Shown here one piece after another: positions 42,743 to 52,350 of a DNA stretch of 64,000 nt. Made by a program: the position numbers and the translations under genes. Every line of letters starts with the position of its first letter. Position 1 is the first letter of the stretch. The notes beneath the pieces were generated by a model. The model searched no databases and had not been told where the DNA came from. It saw only the letters and a program-made list of their open reading frames with translations. Location: contig NZ_CP102664.1 in assembly GCF_026427355.1 (NCBI RefSeq), positions 372,001-436,000 of the forward strand, written 5' to 3'. The stretch comes from Sphingobium sp. JS3065 (GTDB lineage: Bacteria > Pseudomonadota > Alphaproteobacteria > Sphingomonadales > Sphingomonadaceae).

Positions 42743-42937
42743 GCGAGGCAGCTTTAGGGACGACCTGCCTGCTGAAGAATGCCCTCGGCTGGGAATGGCG
42801 TCGGATATTCGGTTTGCATGTCTTGCCGGGCTGGCAGGAAGGGCCTTGGTCTCATCGGAGGAGAGAGGGCTTGGTGATGGGTGGGAGAATTTTCTACCCA
42901 TCGCGCACGTTTCTGCTATGTTCCATGGAGATGCGAG

Positions 42938-43171
42938 ATGAATGCCCTGATGTCCAACTTTGACCTCGATAGCGCCGACATCCACCGCTCCTCATCCAAA
43001 TGGGAGGGGTTATCCGAAATCGATCAGGCGATCCGCGAGAACCGCCTGATGGAATACCGGATCAAGAAGTCGTGGGCGGATCCCTGGGGGCGGAAACTCA
43101 CACTAACCGCGCTGGCGGTAATTGTTGCTGGTTTTTCGTTCCTGGTGGGGGCGTCATTCGGACTTTGGTGA
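42938..43171 (+). CDS. Small single-pass membrane protein
   Basis: This 77-aa protein starts at the ATG at 42938 and ends 13 bp before the convergent traG stop. The first 50 residues are charged (DIHRSSSKWEGLSEIDQAI), then one transmembrane helix LTLTALAVIVAGFSFLVG near the C-terminus. It resembles small C-tail-anchored proteins recalled from sphingomonad transfer regions. It lies 196 bp after the defence island and may be the first backbone gene past it. Function unknown. Confidence 0.6.
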   Translation: MNALMSNFDLDSADIHRSSSKWEGLSEIDQAIRENRLMEYRIKKSWADPWGRKLTLTALAVIVAGFSFLVGASFGLW

Positions 43172-43183
43172 TCTACCAGTAGA

Positions 43184-45886
43184 TTACCACTCCTTCACAT
43201 CATCGGCAGCCTCGGAGCTCGCCCCTTGCGCCCCCTTGGTGACCGCATCGAGACGCCCTCTGGATGCCCCGATTCGCTGGCGGCCGGCTGCCTGAACGCG
43301 TTGGACCTCATCGTGGACGTTGCTGGGAGCCACCTGCGGTACGTTGGACGGCGCGCCGCCACTGATCGAGGCGCGACCGCGAACAGCCGCAGGGCCAGAC
43401 ATTGTGGGACGGGATACCGGTTCTCCCGGCGTAAGCACCAGACGATCGTCGATGCCATCGCGAAGCTGTTCCGCGTAGCTCTCAATGAATTTGCCTTGCA
43501 AAGCCTGCCCTTCGGGACTGAGTTGGAAGGTCACGTCGTCGAACCTTACGTTCCCATAGTAGTCGCGGTTGCGCTCGATCTCGGCGAGGCCCCATTCCCG
43601 GTATGCCTGAGACAGGTTGAGGCTACCGGCGGCACTGCTGCCCTCGACGAATGCAGCCTGGCTTTCCAGTCTGTTCGCAAGTTCCTCGGCCCGCCGAGCC
43701 TCGCGGCTGTAACTTTGTGCTTCGGTCAGAGACGCATTCATGCCGCTGGCCGTGGTTGTTACCGAGGAGCTGGATGAAGTGCTGACGGAACGAACAAACC
43801 CGTCGCGTGTGCTCGACCAGTTGCGGCTGTCCGACATCTGCGCAAGGCTACCGAAGATGCGCGAGCGATCTTCCGAGGCAATGCCGATGTCACTGTCAGT
43901 CCAGGTTCGATTACCTCCGCCTTTCAAGCCGACGTTTGCAGATGCGACGCCATTTGTGACGCCAGCGCTAGCGCCGGCCTCACCGCCGAGGAACCATGCG
44001 GTTGTAATGTCGTCGGCGGCGCGGCGCGAGAGGCCGAACTGGCGCTGCAGGTTGGTCGAGGCCTGATCGACCTCGCTGAATGCGGTCTGGATGCTGTCGG
44101 AGTTTGAGGTGCCGGTTGCGCTCTCGAATGCGCTGCCGCGGCTGAACTGGTTGCGCAGTTCGCGGAATTGAGAGACGGCGCTTGCGGTAGATTCCGTAGC
44201 GACGTTCGCATAGGTCTCGCTGTTCGAGCGGGCCTGCGAGGCCATGGTGGACAGGCGCGAGGTGAACTCCTGGCCGAGCGTCGGCGTGAACGGATAGCTG
44301 GAGTTCGGGAGCTGGTCGTAGCTGGCTTCGGGGAAGCTCGTTGTCGTCGTGCCCGTGTCGCTGAGCGTGCGGGTCTGCGCCGCACCATAGGTGAAGCTTG
44401 GCGCAATCGTGCCTTGCGCGAACTGCCGGGTCATCACGCTCGAATTCTCTAGGCTCGTGTTGCCCAGCGCCACATTGCCCGTGCTGGCTTCGCGAGCGGC
44501 TTCCTCGGCGGCATTCTGGCTGGGGTTGAGGTAGCTGGTCGCGTGGTGCGAGATCGCCATCGCGCCCTTGGCGACGCCGCCCGCCAGGAACGGCACCGAA
44601 GCGATCAGGTAACCGGCAAGCAGGCCGATATCGCTGTTGACGTCGGCCATGCCGGTGAAGCTGGCAAGGCTGAGGCCATTGCTGCCGGCAACGGCGCTCA
44701 TGTCTGCCGCGCCCTTGAACATCAGCATCATGTGCAGGATCACGAACAGCGGACCCCAAGCAGCGAGATAGAAGAATCCGGTGACATAGCCTTTGAGCGC
44801 CAGCGGGCCGGTCTTGGGCAGCAGGAACAGCGGAAACAGCACCGGGAAGAGGGCGTAAAACAGGACCGTCAACACGACATTTAGGAGCGGCACCCATTTC
44901 ATCGCATTGCTGGCGATCGAGCCATAGGTGCGCTCGGTCTGGATGTCGGCACGGGTCTGGGCATAGACGTCGACATTGCCCGCGCCGCTGGCGCCGCTAA
45001 GCGAATGCATCGCCTGGCTCATCGCATTGATCGTCAGGGTCTGCTTGAAAATGTCGGTCGCACTGGCCGACACACCGGCGAGGTACTGGTAAGCGACCGG
45101 CAGGTCTGAGAACAGTTTGGCCTTGGCGAGTGCTGCGGTTTGATTGGGGTAAAGCTGACGGCCGAAGACGGTTCCCATGCCGTCGATGAGGCCGGTCCAC
45201 TGGGCATTCAGGGCATCGAATGCTTCGCGGCAGGTGATGATCGTCGAGGTGACCTGGCCCGAAGCGGCGTCGCGGGTCAGGAAGCGCTGTGCCCGGGCCT
45301 GGCTCCCCGGCGCAATCGTCGCCCAGATGTCGTTCGTCTCGGCCAGTTCCTTCATCGAATAGCGGCCAAGCAGCACGTCGTAGAACACGCATTGCCGGAA
45401 ATGCTCGTCGAGATTGGCGGCGAATTCGGGGTCGGAGATGCGCAAGGACCGTGTCGCATCGTAGAGCCGTGCGCCGTAGATCATGCCGTTGCGCGAATAG
45501 TTGAGATCGCCGGGCAGGCCGAACACGACCTCGGCCGAGCCGGTGAGATAGTCGCCGACCTGGCTGGTGAAGCTCGCCATCAGCGCGAGGCCCAGAGGCA
45601 CATTGCTGACATTGGCCGGTGCCAGGCTGGGGTTCAGCCGGTCGGTCACATGCACGTCGATGCGCGGCACCATCAGGCAGGAATACATGAGCGTCGCGCC
45701 GAGGAACCAGTTGATCCACGCGCGCCAGTCCTGGTTGAAGGCGAGGGTCAGCGCTGAGAGCGCCAGCCCCATTACCATCACCACCTGGAGCAGGCTCTTG
45801 TAGCCGCCGTTGCCGGTCCATGCCGCGACTGCCTGGAACACGTTGACCAGGTAGTCGCCGCCGCCAACCGTGAAAATCTCGACCAT
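43184..45886 (-). CDS. traG: TraG, F-type mating-pair stabilisation/assembly protein
   Basis: This 900-aa protein is the last gene of the leftward transfer operon. The N-terminal half is a membrane domain (VVMVMGLALSALTLAF, WFLGATLMYSCLMVP, WVPLLNVVLTVLFYALFPVL and later segments to about residue 460), typical of the F TraG N-terminus needed for pilus assembly. The C-terminal half is Ser/Thr/Gln-rich with long helices and would be periplasmic; in F it acts in mating-pair stabilisation and entry exclusion. Length matches F TraG (about 940 aa). Followed by no further tra gene. Confidence 0.92.
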   Translation of the reverse strand: MVEIFTVGGGDYLVNVFQAVAAWTGNGGYKSLLQVVMVMGLALSALTLAFNQDWRAWINWFLGATLMYSCLMVPRIDVHVTDRLNPSLAPANVSNVPLGLALMASFTSQVGDYLTGSAEVVFGLPGDLNYSRNGMIYGARLYDATRSLRISDPEFAANLDEHFRQCVFYDVLLGRYSMKELAETNDIWATIAPGSQARAQRFLTRDAASGQVTSTIITCREAFDALNAQWTGLIDGMGTVFGRQLYPNQTAALAKAKLFSDLPVAYQYLAGVSASATDIFKQTLTINAMSQAMHSLSGASGAGNVDVYAQTRADIQTERTYGSIASNAMKWVPLLNVVLTVLFYALFPVLFPLFLLPKTGPLALKGYVTGFFYLAAWGPLFVILHMMLMFKGAADMSAVAGSNGLSLASFTGMADVNSDIGLLAGYLIASVPFLAGGVAKGAMAISHHATSYLNPSQNAAEEAAREASTGNVALGNTSLENSSVMTRQFAQGTIAPSFTYGAAQTRTLSDTGTTTTSFPEASYDQLPNSSYPFTPTLGQEFTSRLSTMASQARSNSETYANVATESTASAVSQFRELRNQFSRGSAFESATGTSNSDSIQTAFSEVDQASTNLQRQFGLSRRAADDITTAWFLGGEAGASAGVTNGVASANVGLKGGGNRTWTDSDIGIASEDRSRIFGSLAQMSDSRNWSSTRDGFVRSVSTSSSSSVTTTASGMNASLTEAQSYSREARRAEELANRLESQAAFVEGSSAAGSLNLSQAYREWGLAEIERNRDYYGNVRFDDVTFQLSPEGQALQGKFIESYAEQLRDGIDDRLVLTPGEPVSRPTMSGPAAVRGRASISGGAPSNVPQVAPSNVHDEVQRVQAAGRQRIGASRGRLDAVTKGAQGASSEAADDVKEW

Positions 45887-45925
45887 TGCATTCGCATCCT
45901 GCGAAGAGGGGGAAGAAGGGAAGCG

Positions 45926-47362
45926 TCAGTGGGTGAGGGCGCGGCTCTGGACCCCGCGCGACCAGTCGAGCGCGGCAGCCATGCCCGGCGACATCTGGGT
46001 CGCGAGCACGTTCTCGATGAACGCTGTCTTCTCGATGATCTGCATGATCGCGGTGACGCGCAGATGCGTGTTCGCCTGCCGGTCGGCGAGCGCCTGGCGC
46101 ACCACGTTCACCTGGCCCTGCCACATGGCAATCTTGGCTTCGTCGGCGCCGATGAAGCTCGACATCGACCGGCCCGCTTCGCTGACGATCCGGTCCAGGA
46201 CCGCGAACAGCAGATCGACACTGGCGATCTCCGCCAGCGTTTCGCGGTCATCGGTCGGCATACCGCGGCCATAGGCGGCCTGGACGGTCAGGATCTTGTA
46301 GAGCGGGATCGAGGCGACCTGGAGCAGTTCCTTCTGCGCATCGGTGATCGGGGTGTCGTCGTGGATCGCCTGGACCATGCCGTCGATGAGCGCCGCGACC
46401 CGCGGCCGCAGCGCCTTCGACGCTGGCAGCGCGAACGACTTGAAGCCGGGATCGAGGCACTTGTCGGTCTCATCGCAGTTGAAAATGAGGACACGGTTGG
46501 CCCCGGTCCCATCGAGCAGCGAGGTCACGAGCGTCGAGGAGGCTTCGCCGGCGATCGGCACGAACTTGCCCGGCTCGTCGTCCTTGGGCGGCACATAGAT
46601 GATCGTGCCGATGAGCGTCATCGCATATTCGGCCAGTTCGCGGTCGAACGTCCCGCCGGGTGAGAAGAATGCCGACTTCTTGAGGATGGTCCAGGTGTAG
46701 TTCCGAGCCACCCCGGGATTGACGTCATCGTACTTGCCCGACCCTTGCGCCGTAGTGCTGGCGCGCTGGCCCTTGGTGCCGCAGCCATGTTTGGCGGCAG
46801 CATAGTCGGTGAAGATGCCTTCAGAGTTTCCGATCGCCTCGCAGATCGCCTTGTCGGCAAGGTCGCCCTTGGGCCAGATGCCGCCGACCAGACCCTGGGC
46901 CATCTCGCAGCTGTTGATGTTGAGGTTGTTCATGAGCTGAGCCTTCTGGCTGAACTCCTGCATGATCTTCGAACATTCCGGGCAGACCGTGTCGATCGCG
47001 AGGCTGAAGGCAAAACCGACCGCATTGTTGGCGACCGCTTTCAGCATCGCGACGATCTCGCTGGCATTGATGAAGCTGAATGAGCCGGCGAAGATATCGA
47101 TACCGCCGCAGCCGGCGCGCGCGCGCGGCAGTTGCAGGTTGGCGATGTTGGTCGTCTTTTGGGGGAAGCGCGTCCAGACGTTGCCGAGGCTGTAATAACC
47201 TGCCGACTGGCCCTGGAACGCGGTCGGGCCGTTCACATTGGCCGCGCCGCCGACATCGTTCAGGAACGAGTCCATCGAACTGCCGACGTCAGCCGAGACG
47301 CTGCTGAGAGGGATGGTGGCCGCGAGGAGCGCGGCGAGCAGCACTGTCTTTGGGCGTTTCAT
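45926..47362 (-). CDS. traH: TraH, conjugative pilus assembly protein
   Basis: This 478-aa periplasmic protein starts at the ATG at 47362, one base after the traF stop; an in-frame GTG 12 bp upstream is less likely. A signal peptide (KRPKTVLLAALLAATIPLSS) precedes the TraH motifs CGGIDIFAGSFSFINASEI, DTVCPECSKIMQEFSQKAQ and NINSCEMAQGLVGG. In F, TraH works with TraF, TraU, TraW, TrbB and TrbI in pilus extension and retraction. Length is in the usual range of about 460-480 aa. Confidence 0.94.
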   Translation of the reverse strand: MKRPKTVLLAALLAATIPLSSVSADVGSSMDSFLNDVGGAANVNGPTAFQGQSAGYYSLGNVWTRFPQKTTNIANLQLPRARAGCGGIDIFAGSFSFINASEIVAMLKAVANNAVGFAFSLAIDTVCPECSKIMQEFSQKAQLMNNLNINSCEMAQGLVGGIWPKGDLADKAICEAIGNSEGIFTDYAAAKHGCGTKGQRASTTAQGSGKYDDVNPGVARNYTWTILKKSAFFSPGGTFDRELAEYAMTLIGTIIYVPPKDDEPGKFVPIAGEASSTLVTSLLDGTGANRVLIFNCDETDKCLDPGFKSFALPASKALRPRVAALIDGMVQAIHDDTPITDAQKELLQVASIPLYKILTVQAAYGRGMPTDDRETLAEIASVDLLFAVLDRIVSEAGRSMSSFIGADEAKIAMWQGQVNVVRQALADRQANTHLRVTAIMQIIEKTAFIENVLATQMSPGMAAALDWSRGVQSRALTH

Positions 47363-47363
47363 C

Positions 47364-48200
47364 CTAGTAGTCACGTCCGGCTTCCTTCGATGTGAGGAGG
47401 TAAATGCGGTCCTGAAGTTCGTCGGCGGACATCACGCCGTAGCCGACCGGGATTGCGCGGCCCTTGGCGGCGTCCCACAGCACAACCGCCGGCGTGACCT
47501 TGGGCTCGAGCCCCATGCGGGTGCGCTGGTTGGTCTCGACGGTGTAGCTCGGGAAATGCCGTGAGGGGCCGCCGTCGGTCGAGATCGCGCGCACTGTGAT
47601 GTGCCAGGTCGATGCAACGCCTTGGACGATCGGCGACATGACCTCGCAGGCGCCGCAGCTCTGCGCGAAGAAGTAGAACAGGCCGTATCGCTGCGAGAGA
47701 TTGCCCATGACCGTGTCGCGCTCGGAAGTCCGCGCGTCCTGCCATTGGCGTTTGCCCAGCGTCGAGACGGGGCGTTGCAGCGTATAGTCGAGGTCGGGGT
47801 CCTGCCAGATCGCCCGCTGCCAGACATCGCTGAACAGCGAGGCGCGGTCGAGCTGTTCGCGCTGGAACCGGATATAGGCCGTCACATTGGCGGGGGTCGG
47901 CTCCAGGATCGCCTTGGCCTTGAGTTCGCGCAAGGTCGCCGTGACCGCGTCGAGCTGGCTGGTCGCGCTGGCACTCGGGGCCGGAATGGCCGCGTCCTGC
48001 TCGGGCTGCCTGGGCCTGGTGCAGTAGAACCAGTATCCGAGCCTGCGCTGCTCGCAGTAGAAGCTGTCCTGCTTTTCGCTGGTCGTAACAAGCGGCGGCT
48101 CCTCGGCCGACGCCGGGGCGGCTGGAAGCGGGCAGGAGGCGATGAGCGTGAGGCAGGCGGCCAGAAGCCGCCGCCTGACCTTACTGGCGTGCGCGGGCAT
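47364..48200 (-). CDS. traF: TraF, thioredoxin-like pilus assembly protein
   Basis: This 278-aa protein starts at the ATG at 48200, overlapping the traN end by 20 bp. A signal peptide (VRRRLLAACLTLIASCPLPA) is followed by FYCEQRRLGYWFYC and a thioredoxin-like domain with a CGAC motif in FFAQSCGACEVMSPI. F TraF has a degenerate thioredoxin site, while this copy retains both cysteines, like TrbB-type oxidoreductases, so it may assist disulfide formation in the Cys-rich TraN and TraU. Confidence 0.92.
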   Translation of the reverse strand: MPAHASKVRRRLLAACLTLIASCPLPAAPASAEEPPLVTTSEKQDSFYCEQRRLGYWFYCTRPRQPEQDAAIPAPSASATSQLDAVTATLRELKAKAILEPTPANVTAYIRFQREQLDRASLFSDVWQRAIWQDPDLDYTLQRPVSTLGKRQWQDARTSERDTVMGNLSQRYGLFYFFAQSCGACEVMSPIVQGVASTWHITVRAISTDGGPSRHFPSYTVETNQRTRMGLEPKVTPAVVLWDAAKGRAIPVGYGVMSADELQDRIYLLTSKEAGRDY

Positions 48201-49905
48201 AGTAGTCCTCGATTTTCTGCTGGATTTCGGTGGCAGCCTGCAGTTCGTCAGGCAGGCGGGCGGCATCGGTGAACTCGGCATAGACCTCGCTGAAATCCAT
48301 CTTCGAGAGGTCGAGCCGGGCGAACTCGTCGATAGTGAAGCCAAGGCACTGCTCGGTCTTGGGCTTGCCCCAGGGCCTGCCGAGCTGCTGGCGGCCCTGC
48401 TCCTGGAGGATACGCGAGAGCTTGGATTCGAAGCAGCAGTAGACCTTCTTCTTGGTCAGGCAGACGCCGAGGAACGAGGACGAGCAATAGGTCCCGACAT
48501 AGGCGCACAGGCCTTGCACATCGCGCTCGTGGAGCAGCATCTCCTCGCGGCTGCACCCCAGCGCCACGAGCAACTGGATCCCCGGGATGAGCGGGAAGCC
48601 CTTGCCCTTGCAGCAATTGAGAATGCCGAAGACCTTGGACGAACAGGTTTCGCGGGTGCCCTTGAACAGGCTGAGGGTGTCGGGATCGAACTCGCGGCGT
48701 GCCTGCCCCATCGCATTGAGGGCAACCGCGGCATCCTTGAACTCGTCATTGGCCTCGCGCTCGATCGTCTCGCACGAGCCGTCGATGCAGTAGACGTCGC
48801 CGTCGCAGATGAACTGGTTTGTGCTCGCCGGCTGGTCGGGAACCGGGCAGTCATAAACCCGCTCCCAGGTCCGGCATGGCTCGTCTGTCAGGCAATCTTC
48901 GCGCACCAGTTTGCAGCCGGGCGTGCTCTCCAGCGTCTGGCAGTCCTGCGCCTCGGTATAGGTCGCGCAAGCGTAGCTGCGCGACCAGGCCCAGCAGGGC
49001 TGGGTGACGGCCACGCCATCGACGATGCGCGTCACCGGATCGCTGTCGGCGCAAGTCTCGGTATCCTTCTGGCAGGTGCTGTCACCGGCGAGGCTGGCGC
49101 ACTGGCTTTCGTCGCGGGTCGCCGTGACGACATTCTCGCCAGTCACCGTATAGGGCGTCGCGCCATCGACCGGTGACGTGCAGCTGACCAGATCGACCCG
49201 GAGGTCGCCCGAGTTGCAACCCCAGTAGATGCCCAGATAGGGATCGCACAGGTTGATCGGGTACGACTGCGTGACCGTGCATTGCGGCGCTGGATAGCGG
49301 TTGCAGTTGTAGACCGTAGCTGGATCGACCCCGCTGCCGCCAACGCAATAATAGCCGTAGACCTGCCGCTGCTCGACCCTGACGGTGAGCGTCACCGGGC
49401 AGTTCTTCATCTCCTGGGTCGCTGTATAGCCGGTGTTGCAGGTGGCCATGTAGCGTGCGGCGCTGCCGGTTCCCGGAGGCAGGGGGACGCAGCGGCCTTG
49501 CGTGCCGCCGATCGCCATACCGCTCGTATAGGAGAGCGGATCGTCACTAATGACCTTGCTGCGCGCAATAGTCGCATCGAGATCCTGCGGCGCGAAGCGT
49601 GCGCGCCGATCCATTGAATCCTTCATCGTGCGATAGCCGGTGCTGGTGCTCGTCTGACTGGCCGCTTCGCGGCTCATCCGGTCGGGGTCGTCGAAGTAGC
49701 CCGATTGGCTCGGCACCCCGCCGAAATTGGGCACCCGGCTGGCATCGGGCTGGACCGTCGCGGCATTTTGCGCCGTCCCGGCCTTGTCCTTGCCGAAAGC
49801 TTTCCCGTCGGCCTTGGCGGCGTCCATGGTGCCCTGGGCCTGAGCGTGGGCGAGGGTGGGGCACATGAGTGCGAGCGCGATGCTCGCGAAGAAGGTGCCT
49901 TTCAT
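48181..49905 (-). CDS. traN: TraN, Cys-rich outer-membrane mating-pair stabilisation protein
   Basis: This 574-aa protein has a signal peptide (MKGTFFASIALALMCPTLAH) and more than 40 cysteines in motifs such as DPYLGIYWGCNSGDLRVDL and GILNCCKGKGFPLIPGIQLL, followed by VYCCFESKLSRILQEQGR, a characteristic TraN ending. It contacts recipient surface proteins to hold the mating pair. Many disulfides are expected, which fits the DsbC-like and TraF thiol proteins in this operon. The central receptor-facing region is family-variable. Confidence 0.93.
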   Translation of the reverse strand: MKGTFFASIALALMCPTLAHAQAQGTMDAAKADGKAFGKDKAGTAQNAATVQPDASRVPNFGGVPSQSGYFDDPDRMSREAASQTSTSTGYRTMKDSMDRRARFAPQDLDATIARSKVISDDPLSYTSGMAIGGTQGRCVPLPPGTGSAARYMATCNTGYTATQEMKNCPVTLTVRVEQRQVYGYYCVGGSGVDPATVYNCNRYPAPQCTVTQSYPINLCDPYLGIYWGCNSGDLRVDLVSCTSPVDGATPYTVTGENVVTATRDESQCASLAGDSTCQKDTETCADSDPVTRIVDGVAVTQPCWAWSRSYACATYTEAQDCQTLESTPGCKLVREDCLTDEPCRTWERVYDCPVPDQPASTNQFICDGDVYCIDGSCETIEREANDEFKDAAVALNAMGQARREFDPDTLSLFKGTRETCSSKVFGILNCCKGKGFPLIPGIQLLVALGCSREEMLLHERDVQGLCAYVGTYCSSSFLGVCLTKKKVYCCFESKLSRILQEQGRQQLGRPWGKPKTEQCLGFTIDEFARLDLSKMDFSEVYAEFTDAARLPDELQAATEIQQKIEDYYARARQ

Positions 49906-50663
49906 GGCCTTTGCCTTTCAAGTCGGGCGAGATGCTGGGCGGCGAGCTTCGCGCCTGGGCCGCTGCCTTGCGCAAAGGTCGTGAGCGCATGGGCCGTGGT
50001 CACGTTGCCGCTCATGCGATCGAAGGGCGGGACGGCGGTGGTGCAATCGAACCCGTCGCACAGGTCGAAGTCGCTCGAGGTGACGACGTAGGCAGGCACG
50101 GCTTCGATGTCGAAGGCGCGGAACAGACGCGGGTCGATCCCGACACCATCCATCTGCTCGCCGGGCTTCAGGACACGCGACAAGGCATCGGTCATGACTT
50201 TGGCCGAGCCTTGCGTAAGCCCGCGGAACACGACCACGCCGCCGGCGCGCGTCACGTCATCCATCATCTGCCGAAGGGCGGTGGCCGGCATCGACAGCGA
50301 CGCAAAGGCAATGAAGCGGGGGGCCTCGCCCATGCCTTGCTTGGCCAGGTCGCCGGCATCGACAACCATTCGGTCGAAGTCGAATGTCGGATCGCCGGAT
50401 TGCCCTCGCGGCTTGGGTTCGTTCGCATAGCGCCGACCGTTGGTCTTGCCGGCTTCAGCGCTTGCAGTGGCTTCGGCCGTGACCGCGCTGGCCCGCGAGC
50501 GGGCCTGGGCCGCGAGTGCATCGGCCTCACCGGCTTCGCTTGCCGCTCGCGCGCGGATCGCCTCGAGATCGATGTCCGGGGCGGTGCTCTGGGCAAGCGC
50601 GCCGCCGAGGGCCGCCGTGCTCGCAATTGCTGCCAGCACAATATGGTGGAGAGAGGTTTTCAT
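49902..50663 (-). CDS. trbC: TrbC, F-type pilin assembly protein
   Basis: This 253-aa protein starts at the ATG at 50663, overlapping traU by four bases. A signal peptide (MKTSLHHIVLAAIASTAALG) and an Ala/Glu-rich coiled coil precede the TrbC core: FIAFASLSMPATALRQMMDD, GVVVFRGLTQGSA and IDPRLFRAFDIEAVPAYVVT. F TrbC is a periplasmic, thioredoxin-fold relative required for pilus assembly with TraW. Ends in a four-base overlap with traN. Confidence 0.93.
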   Translation of the reverse strand: MKTSLHHIVLAAIASTAALGGALAQSTAPDIDLEAIRARAASEAGEADALAAQARSRASAVTAEATASAEAGKTNGRRYANEPKPRGQSGDPTFDFDRMVVDAGDLAKQGMGEAPRFIAFASLSMPATALRQMMDDVTRAGGVVVFRGLTQGSAKVMTDALSRVLKPGEQMDGVGIDPRLFRAFDIEAVPAYVVTSSDFDLCDGFDCTTAVPPFDRMSGNVTTAHALTTFAQGSGPGAKLAAQHLARLERQRP

Positions 50664-51691
50664 AGCGCGCAACAGTTCCGCTTGCGCCAGACCAGATAGC
50701 CCATGTCCTCGCCGATGGCGGGGTAGACCTGGCCTGCCGACATGAAGGTGGTGGAAGCGCCAATGGGCGCGCAGGCGTAGCGGCCCTTGGTCTGCGGATT
50801 GGGATTGGTGGCCTGGAAGCGGTATTGCTGCTTGCGCATCACCGGCATCAGATACTTGCCGCACAGGCCCTTGCCGCCCATCGTGCCCCAGGCGACGAGT
50901 TCGCGGTGGAGCTTGTAGGCAAAGCGGGCGAGGGCAAGCCGCGAGGCCTGGACATGGCCGATCGTTGCCGAGACGTTGCCGTTGAGCGGATACATCGTGC
51001 CTTGGCAGCCCGCGCACCAGAACAGCGCGTCCGACGGCAGCTTGGCTGTCGCGAGGACGCAGTCGGCAGCGCATGCCGCCAGCGCCAGCGGATTGGCGAA
51101 CAGCACGGCCTCGGGGTTGATGATCGCAGTGAGCTCGCTGTCCTGCCAGAGTGGGTCGATCTCTGTGATGTAGAGAATGTCGATCGAGCCCGATTCAAGG
51201 CAGAGGAAATCAGCGACGATCTCCATCCAGTAGATCAGCGGGTACGCATACCAGTGGACGTGCCACTGCGAGTTGTACTGCGTCGCGCCGCCGACCGCCG
51301 AGGGACCTGCCATCGACTTGAAGCCAATGTCGAAGCCGGGGTCGAGCTTCATTCCGCCGAGGTTGACGAAGCACCAGGGCTTCATGCTGACGTCGGCAAG
51401 CCGCACCGGCTCCCAGAACCCCATGGCAATGCCAGGGCGCAGCCCGCACAGGCACACCGGCAACGCCGGATTGTCGGGGTCTGGTCGCCCCGATGGCCAG
51501 ATCTTCAGGCCACCGATCGAGATCGGGAACAGGCACGACCAGCAGATATCGGTGATCGGGTTGACGAACTTGCCGGTGCAGCGGCCCGGCCCCGCCGAAG
51601 CGGACGCTGGCGAACTGCTGGCAAAAGCCAGGAGCAGCGAGGCGAGAAGCGCAAAGCAGTGCCTTGCTGCTGGGCGAGATTTCCAGATCAT
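50660..51691 (-). CDS. traU: TraU, DNA-transfer and pilus assembly protein
   Basis: This 343-aa protein starts in a four-base overlap with the traW stop. A signal peptide (HCFALLASLLLAFASSSPAS) leads into the TraU signature GKFVNPITDICWSCLFPISI, then CLCGLRPGIAMGFWEPVRLA and DPLWQDSELTAIINPEAVLF. Conserved cysteines (CWSC, CLCG, CAADC, WCAGC) suggest disulfides. F TraU is periplasmic and more critical for DNA transfer than for pilus growth. Length is typical. Confidence 0.95.
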   Translation of the reverse strand: MIWKSRPAARHCFALLASLLLAFASSSPASASAGPGRCTGKFVNPITDICWSCLFPISIGGLKIWPSGRPDPDNPALPVCLCGLRPGIAMGFWEPVRLADVSMKPWCFVNLGGMKLDPGFDIGFKSMAGPSAVGGATQYNSQWHVHWYAYPLIYWMEIVADFLCLESGSIDILYITEIDPLWQDSELTAIINPEAVLFANPLALAACAADCVLATAKLPSDALFWCAGCQGTMYPLNGNVSATIGHVQASRLALARFAYKLHRELVAWGTMGGKGLCGKYLMPVMRKQQYRFQATNPNPQTKGRYACAPIGASTTFMSAGQVYPAIGEDMGYLVWRKRNCCAL

Positions 51692-52350
51692 GGCTGTTGT
51701 CCAGGCTTGGGCCTGATGGCCTGTTCGGTGACGAGGAGGACGCGGCCCTGCTGCTCGACCGTTGCCGGCACCGCGCGGATGCCGAAGCGTTCGACAAGCT
51801 TGCCGCCCTGGTCGAAATAGAAACGCCGCTGGCGTGCCTTCATCAGATCGAGCGGGGCGCCGTTCACCAGGATGAACTTGGCCGTCGTTCCGGCGTAGCG
51901 CCTGGCGGCCCAGTCAACCTGTGCGGCATCGTCGCCATTGAGGAAGACCAACGGCGCGCGCAGCGGCACCGTATCGAGCGGATTGACCCGGGTGCCGCGC
52001 GCCATGATGACCCGGCCCTTGTCATCGCGGATGTCGGCTTCGACCGTGATGGTCGGATCGAAGTTCCAGCGCCGCATGGCCGATGCCGTCACGATTCCCG
52101 CGACCGGTGCCGGGCGCTTGACCCGCGCGATGGTCCGCCGCTTCAAATCCTCGTTAAGCCGGGCCGTCTCGCCGGTTTTTTCGAGGTGCTGGAGGCGCGC
52201 ATGGATCTGCTGGAGGAGATCGGGCTCGATCACCGGCCAGACGGCGCCTTGCTGGCCGTAGTCGCGGGCCTCTGCCTGCCCTGCGAAAATCTGACCGCCG
52301 AGAACCAGCGTCAGCGCAGTGACGCACAGGGGAAAGCTGAGCGCCTTCAC
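51688..52350 (-). CDS. traW: TraW, pilus assembly protein
   Basis: This 220-aa periplasmic protein has a signal peptide (KALSFPLCVTALTLVLGGQI), then DYGQQGAVWPVIEPDLLQQI, the conserved TraW opening, and the C-terminal part KFILVNGAPLDLMKARQRR, FDQGGKLVERFGIRAVPATV and VTEQAIR. TraW interacts with TrbC in F-pilus assembly and can be fused to it in some systems. It overlaps both neighbours by four bases. Confidence 0.95.
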   Translation of the reverse strand: MKALSFPLCVTALTLVLGGQIFAGQAEARDYGQQGAVWPVIEPDLLQQIHARLQHLEKTGETARLNEDLKRRTIARVKRPAPVAGIVTASAMRRWNFDPTITVEADIRDDKGRVIMARGTRVNPLDTVPLRAPLVFLNGDDAAQVDWAARRYAGTTAKFILVNGAPLDLMKARQRRFYFDQGGKLVERFGIRAVPATVEQQGRVLLVTEQAIRPKPGQQP